NCBI GenBank assembly: GCA_016710135.1
Contig: JADJLM010000001.1
Coordinates: 1,116,001 to 1,180,000, forward strand
DNA from: Nitrosomonas sp.
GTDB lineage: Bacteria; Pseudomonadota; Gammaproteobacteria; Burkholderiales; Nitrosomonadaceae
Direction of reading: 5' to 3'
DNA length: 64,000 bases
Positions 9,219 through 19,333 of the stretch are shown one piece after another. The notes beneath the pieces are model-generated. The model was not told where the DNA came from. It saw only the letters and a program-made list of their open reading frames with translations, and did no database searches. The translations under genes were made by a program, and so were the position numbers. Position 1 is the first letter of the stretch. Each line of letters begins with the position of its first letter.

Positions 9219-10664
9219 TTACATTGATGTTTGAATAGCCTGAAGACTAAGACCCATAAGGGCTTGAGGAAAAATACCCGTAATTAAAACTGCCAATCCG
9301 TTTATACTGATCAGTATTTTCGCGTCAAATGAAGGCAATACGGGTGCATTGTGCTCAGGCGCTTCAAAATACATCAGTTTAATAATACGTAAGTAATAGA
9401 ATGCGCCAATCAATGACAACACAACTGCCGTTATGGCTAACCAAATAAACCCAGTGTTTACAATCGCTTGTAACACAGATAACTTTGCGTAGAAGCCGAT
9501 CATAGGTGGAATACCAGCCATCGATAGCATTAAAAACATCATGATTAATGCCAACCACGGATTTCTCTGATTAAGGCCTTTATAATCACTGAGATTCTCA
9601 GCCTCAAAACCCTCTCGAGATAAGATCATAATAATTCCAAATGCACCCACTGTCATGAGTACATACGCGATTACATAGAACATAGCTGAACTATAACCAT
9701 TATGGTCTACTGCAATGAAACCGAGTAAAACGAATCCCATATGGGAGATCGTAGAATAAGCAAGCATACGCTTAATATTGGTTTGCATAATTGCAACGAT
9801 GTTACCAATCGCCATTGAAGCAACAGCCAGTATGATCAGCATCCCTTGCCAGTCCGCTGCTAAAGCACCAAGACCATCAACCAATAATCGAATAGTAAAT
9901 CCAAATGCAGCTAATTTCGGTGCAGAGCCAATAAAAAGTGTTACTGCAGTAGGAGATCCTTGATAAACATCGGGTGCCCACATATGAAATGGAGCAGCGC
10001 TCAATTTAAAAGCGAGGCCTGCCACAATAAAGACTAAGCCAATTATTAGCACTTGATGATCGATCGTTTTTGTTTGAATTGCTTCAGCGATTTTGCTTGT
10101 ATGCAGTTCACCAGTAGCGCCATATATCATTGACATTCCATACAATAGGAAGCCAGATGCCAGCGCGCCTAATACAAAAAACTTCATGGCTGCTTCAGTT
10201 GCTAGTGCGGAGTCACGTTGAAGAGCAACCATTGCATATAAAGAAAGTGATAATAACTCAAGCCCTAGATAAAAAACTATAAAGTGACTTGCAGAAATCA
10301 TAACCATCATTCCTAAGGTAGCGAATAAAGAAAGGCTAAAGAACTCTCCCTTAAACATACCTCTTACACGAATATAGTTACGAGAATAAATCAGGACCAA
10401 AGCTACTGTCAGATATACCATGAGTTTCAGACTATCTGACATTAGATCATCAACAAACATACCTGAAAAGGTATATTGAACTTCGCTGGATAAGGTAACG
10501 AAAGTTATCACTGCACAGCCAGCTAGGCTAATCAGTGAAAGGATAAATGTAAAATATCTTTGATCGTTATCCAAGAAAAGATCCACTAACATAATGATAC
10601 AAATCATTATGAGCAGAAAGATTTCTGGGTATGCAGGTGAAAAATCAGGTGACAGAAACGCCAT
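9219..10664 (-). CDS. nuoN: NADH-quinone oxidoreductase subunit N
   Basis: Antiporter-like proton-pumping membrane subunit of respiratory complex I. 481 residues with about 14 predicted membrane helices. The conserved glutamate of helix 5 (GLELLSL, about residue 136) and the helix-7 lysine before SAAPFHMWAPDVYQGSPT (Lys220) are present, as is the later Lys in KRMLAYSTISHMGF. It is the last gene of the nuoA-N operon, 51 bases after nuoM. Confidence 0.97.
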   Translation of the reverse strand: MAFLSPDFSPAYPEIFLLIMICIIMLVDLFLDNDQRYFTFILSLISLAGCAVITFVTLSSEVQYTFSGMFVDDLMSDSLKLMVYLTVALVLIYSRNYIRVRGMFKGEFFSLSLFATLGMMVMISASHFIVFYLGLELLSLSLYAMVALQRDSALATEAAMKFFVLGALASGFLLYGMSMIYGATGELHTSKIAEAIQTKTIDHQVLIIGLVFIVAGLAFKLSAAPFHMWAPDVYQGSPTAVTLFIGSAPKLAAFGFTIRLLVDGLGALAADWQGMLIILAVASMAIGNIVAIMQTNIKRMLAYSTISHMGFVLLGFIAVDHNGYSSAMFYVIAYVLMTVGAFGIIMILSREGFEAENLSDYKGLNQRNPWLALIMMFLMLSMAGIPPMIGFYAKLSVLQAIVNTGFIWLAITAVVLSLIGAFYYLRIIKLMYFEAPEHNAPVLPSFDAKILISINGLAVLITGIFPQALMGLSLQAIQTSM

Positions 10665-10715
10665 CTATTATCCTTTTTGATCTAAATTCTTGTTTTATCT
10701 TATATAGTAGCAAGG

Positions 10716-12200
10716 TTATAACTTACTGTTCATTACGTGTTCCAGTAAATTATCAACTGTTACGTGCATCACTTCTGTTAGCGGGAATGGATATAATCCA
10801 AACCATAACACTGCTATGGCCAATAGGGTTAACAGGAAACTCTCTCGTAACGTAATATCCTGAAGTTGTTCCACATTTTTATTCGATACTTCCCCCAAAA
10901 TTACCCTTTTATACATCCACAATGTATACGCTGCACCCAAAATAAGTGTTATTGCAGCAAAAAATGCATACCAGAAATTAATTTTAACAGCGCCCATAAT
11001 TACCATGAATTCCCCCACGAAGCCACTGGTTCCCGGTAATCCTGCATTAGCCATTGCAAACAACATGAAGAACGCAGCAAAAATTGGCATCCGATTAACG
11101 ACACCACCATAGTCAGCAATTTGCCGTGAATGTAATCTGTCATATAAAACGCCAACACACAAAAACATCGCACCCGAAATAAAGCCATGAGAAATCATTT
11201 GTACCATTGCACCTTCTATTCCATACCCATTGAATAAGAATAATCCCAAAGTGACAAAGCCCATATGCGATACAGATGAATAGGCAATCAACTTTTTCAT
11301 GTCTTGCTGTATTAGCGCAACAAGGCCGATATAGACTACTGCAATCAGCGACAAGATAATCATCCATTCAGCTAAATAATGACTTGCATCAGGTGCAATC
11401 GGTAATGAAAATCTTAAAAATCCGTATCCACCTAATTTCAACAAAATTGCTGCAAGTACAACAGAACCACCTGTTGGAGCCTCAACATGTGCATCCGGTA
11501 ACCATGTATGTACTGGCCACATTGGCACCTTCACGGCAAACGCCAACAAGAATGCTAGGAATATAAGAATTTGCGGCGTCATCGTTAGAGGTAGTTGGTG
11601 GTAGCTTAATATTGAGAAGCTGCCTTCTGATTCATGATATAAATAAAGTAAAGCAATCAGCATCAACAATGAGCCTAGAAGCGTATACAGAAAGAATTTA
11701 ATTGCAGCATATACACGGTTTGGACCGCCCCAAACACCAGTAATAATAAACATTGGAATCAAGGATGCTTCCCAGAAAGTATAAAATAGTACTGCATCCA
11801 ATGACGCGAATACGCCATTAACAATCCCTGACATAATTAAAAATGCACCAAAATATTGTGAAGTACGATTTCGTATCACTTCCCAACCGGCAACTACAAC
11901 TAAAGGTGTAATTAAGCAATTAAGCAGTATCAATGGCATGGAGATTCCATCAATACCAAGATGATAATAAACATTAAAACGTTCAAACCAAATATGTTGT
12001 TCTACAAATTGCATGCTACTTAAGGTGGAATCAAATCCCGTATATAAAGGTAGCGCAACAATAAAACTTAAAGTTGAACCTAAAAGAGAAATCCAACGTA
12101 CTAATACCAACCTATGATCATTCCCAATGATTAATACAAAGAGACCAAAGATTACAGGTAACCAGATAACTATACTTAGAATTGGAAATCCAAACAGCAT
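10716..12200 (-). CDS. nuoM: NADH-quinone oxidoreductase subunit M
   Basis: Antiporter-like proton-translocating subunit of complex I, 494 residues with about 14 membrane helices. The key charged residues are visible: Glu in the helix-5 block FYTFWEASLIPMF (about residue 143) and Lys in FAVKVPMWPVHTWLPDAHVEAP (about 224). KKLIAYSSVSHMGF is also intact. The order nuoL-nuoM-nuoN is standard. The start MLFGFPILS is 92 bases after nuoL. Confidence 0.97.
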   Translation of the reverse strand: MLFGFPILSIVIWLPVIFGLFVLIIGNDHRLVLVRWISLLGSTLSFIVALPLYTGFDSTLSSMQFVEQHIWFERFNVYYHLGIDGISMPLILLNCLITPLVVVAGWEVIRNRTSQYFGAFLIMSGIVNGVFASLDAVLFYTFWEASLIPMFIITGVWGGPNRVYAAIKFFLYTLLGSLLMLIALLYLYHESEGSFSILSYHQLPLTMTPQILIFLAFLLAFAVKVPMWPVHTWLPDAHVEAPTGGSVVLAAILLKLGGYGFLRFSLPIAPDASHYLAEWMIILSLIAVVYIGLVALIQQDMKKLIAYSSVSHMGFVTLGLFLFNGYGIEGAMVQMISHGFISGAMFLCVGVLYDRLHSRQIADYGGVVNRMPIFAAFFMLFAMANAGLPGTSGFVGEFMVIMGAVKINFWYAFFAAITLILGAAYTLWMYKRVILGEVSNKNVEQLQDITLRESFLLTLLAIAVLWFGLYPFPLTEVMHVTVDNLLEHVMNSKL

Positions 12201-12292
12201 GACAAATCCATTTGATTAAAATTAGCGTTTATTATTTTCTCTTTAACGCGGAAATGATATGTAAAATTGAGAAAAGATGAATGAAATCAACA

Positions 12293-14242
12293 TTATGAAT
12301 GATACAACCATAAGCTCATCAATATAAAAACTCCTACAATCATCGTAAATGCGTAATGATAAATATAACCTGATTGAAAAAAGCGGACCCAGGAAGCAAT
12401 CCATCCAACTAATTTAGCTGAGCCATTTACAATCAGGCCATCAATAATCTTCACATCCCCTATTTTCCATAACATGGTTCCTAGCGCCCGTGTTCCATTT
12501 GCAAATACTAAAGAATAAAGCTCATCAATATAGTATTTCCGATCAAGCAAATTATAAATTGGCCCTGATAGCGACTTAATCTTAAGTGGTATTTCTGTTT
12601 TATACGCATAGAGATACCAAGCTGTAAAAATTCCACCAAGTGAAAGCCAGAATGGAACGGTTCCAAACGCGTGAAACATCATTCCAAACACACCTGAGAA
12701 TTCAGCTTCTAATTTAATCATTGTCTCATGCGCAGATAAAAAGTAGATTGAATCCCCAAAGTAATCACCAAAAACTAAAGACCCGATAACCCACCCTGAA
12801 GCTACTGTTGGAATCGCTAATACAATTAGTGGAATAGTCACTACCCAAGGGGATTCATGAAGATGCTCGCGTGTATGATGATCCATACGTTCCTTGCCGT
12901 GAAAAGTCATAATCATCAACCGAAAAGTATAAAGTGCAGTAACAAATACCGTTGCCAGGACGCAAAAATAAGCAAATCCACCTCCTGGAATTTCAGTAAA
13001 TTTTGCTGCTTCGATGATGGCATCTTTCGAAAAGAATCCTGAAAAACCAGGAATGCCAGCGCTCGCAAGCGCAGCTATAAACATAGTCCAGTAAGTTATA
13101 GGCATATATTTTTTTAATCCACCCATTTTTCTCATATCTTGTTCATGATGCATTGCTATGATCACAGAACCTGCTCCGAGGAACAGGACTGCTTTAAAAA
13201 ACGCATGCGTCATAAGATGAAAAATTGCGATTGAATACGCCGATGCTCCTAGAGCTACAGTCATATAGCCAAGCTGTGATAGTGTTGAAAATGCTACTAC
13301 TCGCTTAATATCATTCTGAACCACTGCAACTAGTGCCATAGATAGTGTCGTAATTCCACCAATAACGATAACTGTCGATAAAGCCGTTTCAGATAATTCA
13401 AAAAGAGGAGACATTCTCGCAACCATAAAAATCCCTGCAGTCACCATAGTCGCAGCATGTATCAATGCAGATATTGGAGTAGGACCCTCCATCGAATCAG
13501 GTAACCACACGTGTAGTGGAAACTGCGCAGATTTTCCCATTGCACCAACAAATAATAACAAGCAAATTACCGTTAATAACATCCAAGACTGTCCTGGAAT
13601 AATTTCGATTGAGTGTTTTGCCATATACTCAGCATGAGCAAAAACGATCTCATAGTCCAGCGTACCGAAATAAGCCAGTACCAAACTAATTCCTAGAAGG
13701 AAACCAAAATCACCGACACGATTGACAAGAAATGCTTTTAAATTTGCGTAAATTGCGGTAGGCCTGGTATACCAAAACCCAATCAATAAGTACGATACTA
13801 ACCCTACTGCTTCCCAACCAAAAAATAACTGAAGAAAATTATTAGACATCACTAACATCAACATTGAAAAGGTGAATAGTGATATATAGCTAAAGAAACG
13901 TTGATAACCTGGATCACCCTGCATATAACCAATCGTGTAAATATGCACCATTAACGAAACCAGATTAACTACTACCATCATGGTTACTGAAAGCGGGTCA
14001 ATCAAAAAACCCACTTCGAATTCTGTCTCACCTAATACTAACCATGTATAAATTGTTCCATTAAAAATATTTCCAGCTTGAATGACATCTTGAAAAATGA
14101 TTAATGATGCAACTAGCGATACAAAAACCAATAGAATTGTTACTCGATGACTCCAATTGGTTCCAATTAAGCGTCCAAACAATCCCGCTATAATGGCTCC
14201 TAATAATGGTGCCAACGGCACTAACAAATACAGTTCTTTCAT
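12293..14242 (-). CDS. nuoL: NADH-quinone oxidoreductase subunit L
   Basis: Distal antiporter-like subunit of complex I carrying the long amphipathic lateral helix at its C-terminus. 649 residues. Family blocks include FFGWEAVGLVSYLLIGFW, GKSAQFPLHVWLPDSMEGPTP (about residues 235-255) with the proton-path Lys, and IKRVVAFSTLSQLGYM. The C-terminal region (KYYIDELYS, then GSAKLVGW) matches the HL-helix end. It lies between nuoK and nuoM. Confidence 0.97.
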   Translation of the reverse strand: MKELYLLVPLAPLLGAIIAGLFGRLIGTNWSHRVTILLVFVSLVASLIIFQDVIQAGNIFNGTIYTWLVLGETEFEVGFLIDPLSVTMMVVVNLVSLMVHIYTIGYMQGDPGYQRFFSYISLFTFSMLMLVMSNNFLQLFFGWEAVGLVSYLLIGFWYTRPTAIYANLKAFLVNRVGDFGFLLGISLVLAYFGTLDYEIVFAHAEYMAKHSIEIIPGQSWMLLTVICLLLFVGAMGKSAQFPLHVWLPDSMEGPTPISALIHAATMVTAGIFMVARMSPLFELSETALSTVIVIGGITTLSMALVAVVQNDIKRVVAFSTLSQLGYMTVALGASAYSIAIFHLMTHAFFKAVLFLGAGSVIIAMHHEQDMRKMGGLKKYMPITYWTMFIAALASAGIPGFSGFFSKDAIIEAAKFTEIPGGGFAYFCVLATVFVTALYTFRLMIMTFHGKERMDHHTREHLHESPWVVTIPLIVLAIPTVASGWVIGSLVFGDYFGDSIYFLSAHETMIKLEAEFSGVFGMMFHAFGTVPFWLSLGGIFTAWYLYAYKTEIPLKIKSLSGPIYNLLDRKYYIDELYSLVFANGTRALGTMLWKIGDVKIIDGLIVNGSAKLVGWIASWVRFFQSGYIYHYAFTMIVGVFILMSLWLYHS

Positions 14243-14283
14243 TGAGCTAATAGATTAAATTTGTAATAATTTTTTTATAAAAG

Positions 14284-14598
14284 TTACCCTTTGAGTTCAC
14301 TCAAATCATCCACATTAATCGTTCGAAGATTTCGGAACAATACCACTAAAATTGCGAGACCAATGGCTGCTTCTGCTGCTGCAACCGTCAGAATAAAGAA
14401 AACAAAAATTTGACCCGCTGTATCTTGTAAGAAATGGGAAAAAGCAACAAAATTGATATTAACAGCCAGCAACATGAGTTCTATTGACATCAAAATAATA
14501 ATTACATTTTTTCGATTAAGAAAGATTCCAATCACACCAATAGAAAATAAGATTGCAGCAAGTATGAGGTAATGAGATAAAGAGACCAAAATTTTCAC
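14284..14598 (-). CDS. nuoK: NADH-quinone oxidoreductase subunit K
   Basis: Small three-helix membrane subunit of complex I (MrpC/ND4L-like), 104 residues. The two conserved membrane glutamates are visible in MSIELMLLAVN and AAAEAAIGLAI. They form part of the central proton channel. It sits between nuoJ and nuoL at the usual place. Confidence 0.96.
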   Translation of the reverse strand: MKILVSLSHYLILAAILFSIGVIGIFLNRKNVIIILMSIELMLLAVNINFVAFSHFLQDTAGQIFVFFILTVAAAEAAIGLAILVVLFRNLRTINVDDLSELKG

Positions 14599-14645
14599 CT
14601 ATTTTTTTATATACCGGGCAGATACTTTATATCAACCAATGACAC

Positions 14646-15245
14646 TTATTCTTTTGTTTCAGGTGCCATATTAACCATTCTAATACGATCATCCCTTTTA
14701 ACTTTAACCTGATTAGATGGGTTAGGAGATTTTTTATCGGTACGATGCCTTAAAGTTAATGCAATTGCCGCAACCATTGCTACTAGCAAAACAACTGCCG
14801 CTAACTCAAAAGCATAAACATATTCAGTATAAATCAACCGGCCTAGTTCCTTCGTATTACTATAATCTGAAGCCTTTGGTTCAAGTGAGGTCATCTGTTT
14901 GAATTGATCTCCCATCATTACTAGGCTTATCTCAACAGCAATAACTCCAGCTATTAAGGTTCCAAAGGGAAACCATTTCCAAAATCCTTCTCGCAACTTT
15001 TCTAGATTAATATCTAGCATCATTACTACAAACAGGAATAAAACCATCACTGCGCCAACATAAACCAAGACTAGCGCGATCGCTAGAAACTCAGCTTCCA
15101 ATAATAACCATATACCCGCAGCAGAGAAAAACGCCAATACTAATAACAATGCAGCATATACCGGATTACGGAATGTAATAACACCAAGCGCTGACAAAAT
15201 CAGAACGGCTGAGAAGAAATAAAAAATTGTATCTTGTGCGTTCAT
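14646..15245 (-). CDS. nuoJ: NADH-quinone oxidoreductase subunit J
   Basis: Membrane subunit of complex I (ND6-like), 199 residues with five helices. The helix-3 block LVYVGAVMVLFLFVVMMLD contains the region that changes conformation during pumping. The C-terminal tail is charged and cytoplasmic (RHRTDKKS onward). It begins 13 bases after nuoI. The length fits betaproteobacterial NuoJ. Confidence 0.96.
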   Translation of the reverse strand: MNAQDTIFYFFSAVLILSALGVITFRNPVYAALLLVLAFFSAAGIWLLLEAEFLAIALVLVYVGAVMVLFLFVVMMLDINLEKLREGFWKWFPFGTLIAGVIAVEISLVMMGDQFKQMTSLEPKASDYSNTKELGRLIYTEYVYAFELAAVVLLVAMVAAIALTLRHRTDKKSPNPSNQVKVKRDDRIRMVNMAPETKE

Positions 15246-15258
15246 AATAAAAATAAAT

Positions 15259-15747
15259 TTATCGGTAGCGTGCCTCTACTTCTCGATCTTTTGCAATTTG
15301 TTGCTCGTATCGATCTCCAACAGCAAGCAACATTTCTTTTGTATAAGTTAGATCGCCACGAATTTCACCATGATACTCAAGTACACGCGTTTCAACGATT
15401 GCATCAACTGGACAAGCCTCTTCACAAAAACCACAAAAAATGCACTTGATCATATCAATGTCGTATCGTGTTGTGCGACGAGTACCATCTTCACGCTGTT
15501 CAGATTCAATTGTGATTGCCATAGCAGGGCAGACCGCTTCACAAAGTTTACACGCAATACAGCGCTCTTCGCCATTTGGATAACGACGCAGCGCGTGTAA
15601 TCCCCTAAATCGGGGAGATTGTGGTGTTTTTTCTTCAGGATAATTAATAGTAATTTTGGGCGCAAATAAATATCGCCCAGTAACCTTCATTCCTTTTAAC
15701 AGCTCGAATAAAAGAAACGATTTAAAAAAATGCTTGATTCGTTCCAT
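15259..15747 (-). CDS. nuoI: NADH-quinone oxidoreductase subunit I
   Basis: Peripheral-arm ferredoxin-like subunit of complex I with two [4Fe-4S] clusters (N6a, N6b) that carry electrons towards NuoB. Two CxxCxxCxxxCP motifs are visible: CIACKLCEAVCP and CIFCGFCEEACP, with the usual spacing. Length is 162 residues. The N-terminal amphipathic region (FFKSFLLFELLKGM) docks to the membrane arm. It is 14 bases from nuoH. Confidence 0.97.
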   Translation of the reverse strand: MERIKHFFKSFLLFELLKGMKVTGRYLFAPKITINYPEEKTPQSPRFRGLHALRRYPNGEERCIACKLCEAVCPAMAITIESEQREDGTRRTTRYDIDMIKCIFCGFCEEACPVDAIVETRVLEYHGEIRGDLTYTKEMLLAVGDRYEQQIAKDREVEARYR

Positions 15748-15761
15748 ATTATTTATATCTC

Positions 15762-16862
15762 TCAGTTAAACCATAAATTAAGCGGAAAAGTATCTCGTAC
15801 TGAAGCTGGTAACTGCATAATCATTCCGACCAAAACTATCCAAATCAAAGTAATTGGGATAAAAATCTTCCAACCTAGTCGCATGATCTGATCATATCGA
15901 TACCGAGGAAATGTTGCGCGAAACCATAAAAAGAAAAATAATATAAAAGCAATCTTTAGCAATAGCCAAATAATCCCTGGTATATAAGTGAATGGTACGA
16001 TATTAAATGGCGGTAACCATCCACCCAAAAACATGACACTTGTCAAAGTGGCGACCAATATCATGTTTGCATATTCAGCCAGAAAAAAGACGGTAAAGGC
16101 CATACCTGAATAATCCACATGAAATCCAGCTACGATTTCAGATTCACCTTCCGCTACGTCAAAGGGAGCACGATTTGTCTCAGCAACACCTGATATAAAA
16201 TATACTAGAAACATCGGAAACAACGGTACTAAATACCAATTCAGAAAACTATCACCTTGTTGCCCCATAACTATAGCGCCAAGATTTAAACTACTGGACA
16301 TCATTAACACACAAACCAATGCAAACCCCATTGCGAGCTCATATGAAACTACTTGGGCAGCTGAACGCATCGATCCTAGGAAAGCATACTTTGAATTAGA
16401 AGCCCACCCAGCAATGATGACCCCATATACGCCTAGCGATGTCATGGCTAGAATATAAAGTAAGCCCGCATTGATATCGGCCAAAACTAACTCTGGAGAA
16501 AAAGGAACAACAGCCCAAGCTGCCAGCGCAGGAGCAATCGTTATCACTGGAGCAAGAAGAAATAAGAATTTATTAGCTCCAGTTGGAACAATAATTTCTT
16601 TCATAATTGCTTTCACCGCATCAGCGATTGGTTGCCCCCAACCTCTCAACCAGGAAATTCCGAAGAAGGTAACTCGGTTAGGCCCGAGCCTAATTTGCAT
16701 ATAAGCAATAATTTTTCTTTCTGCAAATGTTAAATAAGCTACACCCAAAAGCAACGGTATAACAATTGCTAAAATATAGACTAGATTTTCAGCGAACAAA
16801 AACAATGTTGATCCCAGTGCGGTACCAAAAAGTTGTTCAAACCATTGTTGTATATATTCCAT
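15762..16862 (-). CDS. nuoH: NADH-quinone oxidoreductase subunit H
   Basis: Membrane subunit of complex I (ND1-like) that forms the quinone-binding chamber with NuoB and NuoD. 366 residues with eight or nine helices. Characteristic loops are present: AERKIIAYMQIRLGPNRV near the N-terminus and ETNRAPFDVAEGESEIVAGFHVDYS, which contains the invariant glutamates lining the E-channel. It follows nuoG by 22 bases. Confidence 0.97.
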   Translation of the reverse strand: MEYIQQWFEQLFGTALGSTLFLFAENLVYILAIVIPLLLGVAYLTFAERKIIAYMQIRLGPNRVTFFGISWLRGWGQPIADAVKAIMKEIIVPTGANKFLFLLAPVITIAPALAAWAVVPFSPELVLADINAGLLYILAMTSLGVYGVIIAGWASNSKYAFLGSMRSAAQVVSYELAMGFALVCVLMMSSSLNLGAIVMGQQGDSFLNWYLVPLFPMFLVYFISGVAETNRAPFDVAEGESEIVAGFHVDYSGMAFTVFFLAEYANMILVATLTSVMFLGGWLPPFNIVPFTYIPGIIWLLLKIAFILFFFLWFRATFPRYRYDQIMRLGWKIFIPITLIWIVLVGMIMQLPASVRDTFPLNLWFN

Positions 16863-16884
16863 TAACAGACCTTAATTTGCTCGA

Positions 16885-19275
16885 TTACAATCGCTCAACT
16901 GATACTTTTTCAAACATACCACCTAATGTTGCAGTTTGATTAAAAGCACTTGCGATACGAATGCAGTTATCGGGAATCGACTCATTCTGTTCAACCTCCA
17001 GTTGACATTCGCCAATTCCTTGTTTTATTTTTATTTTATCGCCGACTTTCAGTCCCAATTTTTCCATTAAGGAAGACGATATGACCGCTCGAGGATAATG
17101 AGCATCATGTGTTAACTGTAAAGATGCAGCACGTCTTACGATAGGATCCGACTGATAGATATTTACCTCTCCGATCCGTTCGATACTATTCAAACTAGCT
17201 TCATTTAAGTTAACTGTAAATTCATTGACCGCATTGTTTAAATGATCAGTTACATTACCATAATCCGACAAAAGTTCAGTACAAACTTGCTCAGATGTTT
17301 CATAGTCAAAACCTTCCAATTCTTGTAAGTTTGCTAATACTCGCAAAACTTTCCAAGCCGGTCTTGCTTCTCCCAGAGAAGAAACAACCCCATTGAAGCT
17401 TTGAACACGCCCTTCTGTATTAATAAATGTCCCTGATGTTTCAGTAAAAGGCGCAATAGGCAAAATAACATCAGCATAATCTGTAATGTTACCTTTATAA
17501 CTACTGAGCGATACAACAAATTCTGCTTCTTTAATCCGCTCAAGGGCTGATTGAGGATCGTATGTATCATACTCTGGCTCTAAATTCATTAGAATATAGG
17601 CTTTACATGCCAACGCTGTTTCAGAACTCAGCATTTGAAGTGCATTTAATCCGGATTCTTCTCTATTGCTTGTTAAGCCACCTAAGTTTCTATTAGGAAT
17701 TGCACCTGCTACGTATGCACCTACACTATTGGCTGATTCTCCTAAAATTCCCAATTTAGCACCGGTAACCTTAGCTATTTCTTGTGCAAGCAGATGAATC
17801 TCGCTGTAATCAGGGTGGTGCTGAGATAAATTTCCCAAAAAAATTCCAGTCGGTTGATTGGAAAGCAGATTATTCGCGATCGCTTTTGTTGTATCTGTAA
17901 CGTTTACTTTTGCAAGCGCTTCTTTAATCTTATCCGTACTCTCAACATAACGATATTCTATTACTGCTTTAAGAATTCGCGCTAATGTTCTTACCAACTC
18001 GGAAGGAGCAACAATTGCGCGCTGAGCGACTTTCGTCAGTAAATCATCATCAGCCAAATTAACGATATTTAGCTGTGCTCCATTCTTAACTGCTTGACGT
18101 ACTCTCAAAGCCAGAAGTGGATGATCTTTCCGCAAAGTGCTGCCAATAATTAATATTGATTTTAAATTCGGAACTTCAGCAATAGGCATACCTAACCATG
18201 GAACTCCCTGCTGATAGCTATCAAGACGAAAATCAGATTGCCGTAAACGATGATCGATATTGTTACTTCCTAATGCCCTTACCAATTTTTGTAACAAATA
18301 AAGTTCTTCAAGCGTGCTGTGAGGGGAGCCAAGCGCACCAATTGCTTTTCTACCAAATTTATCAATACAGACTTTCAGATTTTGAACAACAAACAGTAAG
18401 GCTTCCTGCCAATCACACACTATCCACTGATCATTTTTTTTGATCATTGGTCTAGTTAAACGATCTTCAGAATTCAAGCCCTCATATGAGAATCGATCTT
18501 TATCTGATAACCAACATTCATTGATTTCCTCATTTTCCCGAGGTAAAACTCGCATAACACGATTTTGCTTAACTTGAACAACCAAATTGCTGCCTAGGCC
18601 ACAATGAGGACTGATTGATTTTCTACGAGATAACTCCCATGTTCGAGCTGAATATCTAAATGGCTTACTAACTAATGCTCCAACGGGACAAAGATCAATC
18701 ACATTCCCCGATAGCTCAGAATCAACCGTCTTCCCAACAAACGATAGAATTTCAGAATGTTCACCACGACCACTCATGCCAAGTTCCATAATCCCGGCAA
18801 TTTCCTGCCCAAATCGCACACAACGTGTGCAATGTATGCAGCGAGTCATATCGGTCGAGATAAGTGGCCCAAGATTCTTATTCGTAACTACACGTTTCGC
18901 CTCTTGATAGCGGGAAGCACTTTCACCATAACCGACAGCCAGATCTTGCAGTTGACATTCACCGCCTTGGTCACAAATCGGGCAATCAAGTGGGTGATTG
19001 ATTAATAAAAACTCCATAACACCCTTCTGCGCTAACACAGCCTGGTCAGAATGAGTGAATATTTTCATACCTTCTGTTGCTGGAGTAGCGCACGCTGGTA
19101 AAGGTTTAGGAGCCTTTTCTATTTGTACCAGGCACATTCTGCAATTGGCTGCTATCGATAATTTCTTATGGTAGCAAAAATGTGGAATATAAATCCCAAG
19201 CTGTTTTGCAGCATCCATTACGGTGCTCCCTTTGGGCACCTCCAATTGTTTTCCATTAATTTCGATATTAATCAT
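16885..19275 (-). CDS. nuoG: NADH-quinone oxidoreductase subunit G
   Basis: Large Fe-S subunit of complex I, 796 residues. In order it has an N-terminal 2Fe-2S ferredoxin-like domain (CRMCLVQIE, cluster N1b), a His-Cys3 block (HPLDCPICDQGGECQLQDL, N5), and a 4Fe-4S motif (RCIHCTRCVRFGQEIAG, N4). A molybdopterin-oxidoreductase-type domain follows from about residue 220. That domain is a structural relic in the family. The start MINIEINGKQLEVPKG is the normal N-terminus. It is 58 bases after nuoF. Confidence 0.97.
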   Translation of the reverse strand: MINIEINGKQLEVPKGSTVMDAAKQLGIYIPHFCYHKKLSIAANCRMCLVQIEKAPKPLPACATPATEGMKIFTHSDQAVLAQKGVMEFLLINHPLDCPICDQGGECQLQDLAVGYGESASRYQEAKRVVTNKNLGPLISTDMTRCIHCTRCVRFGQEIAGIMELGMSGRGEHSEILSFVGKTVDSELSGNVIDLCPVGALVSKPFRYSARTWELSRRKSISPHCGLGSNLVVQVKQNRVMRVLPRENEEINECWLSDKDRFSYEGLNSEDRLTRPMIKKNDQWIVCDWQEALLFVVQNLKVCIDKFGRKAIGALGSPHSTLEELYLLQKLVRALGSNNIDHRLRQSDFRLDSYQQGVPWLGMPIAEVPNLKSILIIGSTLRKDHPLLALRVRQAVKNGAQLNIVNLADDDLLTKVAQRAIVAPSELVRTLARILKAVIEYRYVESTDKIKEALAKVNVTDTTKAIANNLLSNQPTGIFLGNLSQHHPDYSEIHLLAQEIAKVTGAKLGILGESANSVGAYVAGAIPNRNLGGLTSNREESGLNALQMLSSETALACKAYILMNLEPEYDTYDPQSALERIKEAEFVVSLSSYKGNITDYADVILPIAPFTETSGTFINTEGRVQSFNGVVSSLGEARPAWKVLRVLANLQELEGFDYETSEQVCTELLSDYGNVTDHLNNAVNEFTVNLNEASLNSIERIGEVNIYQSDPIVRRAASLQLTHDAHYPRAVISSSLMEKLGLKVGDKIKIKQGIGECQLEVEQNESIPDNCIRIASAFNQTATLGGMFEKVSVERL

Positions 19276-19333
19276 CGATCAACTAACTCAAAAATTCCTA
19301 TTATTGAAAGGTAAAATATCTCAATTACTTATC

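Noticed and set aside
10631..10855. Plus-strand open frame opposite nuoM/nuoN
   Set aside because: It is a shadow of the nuo genes, with no ribosome site and no recognisable protein.
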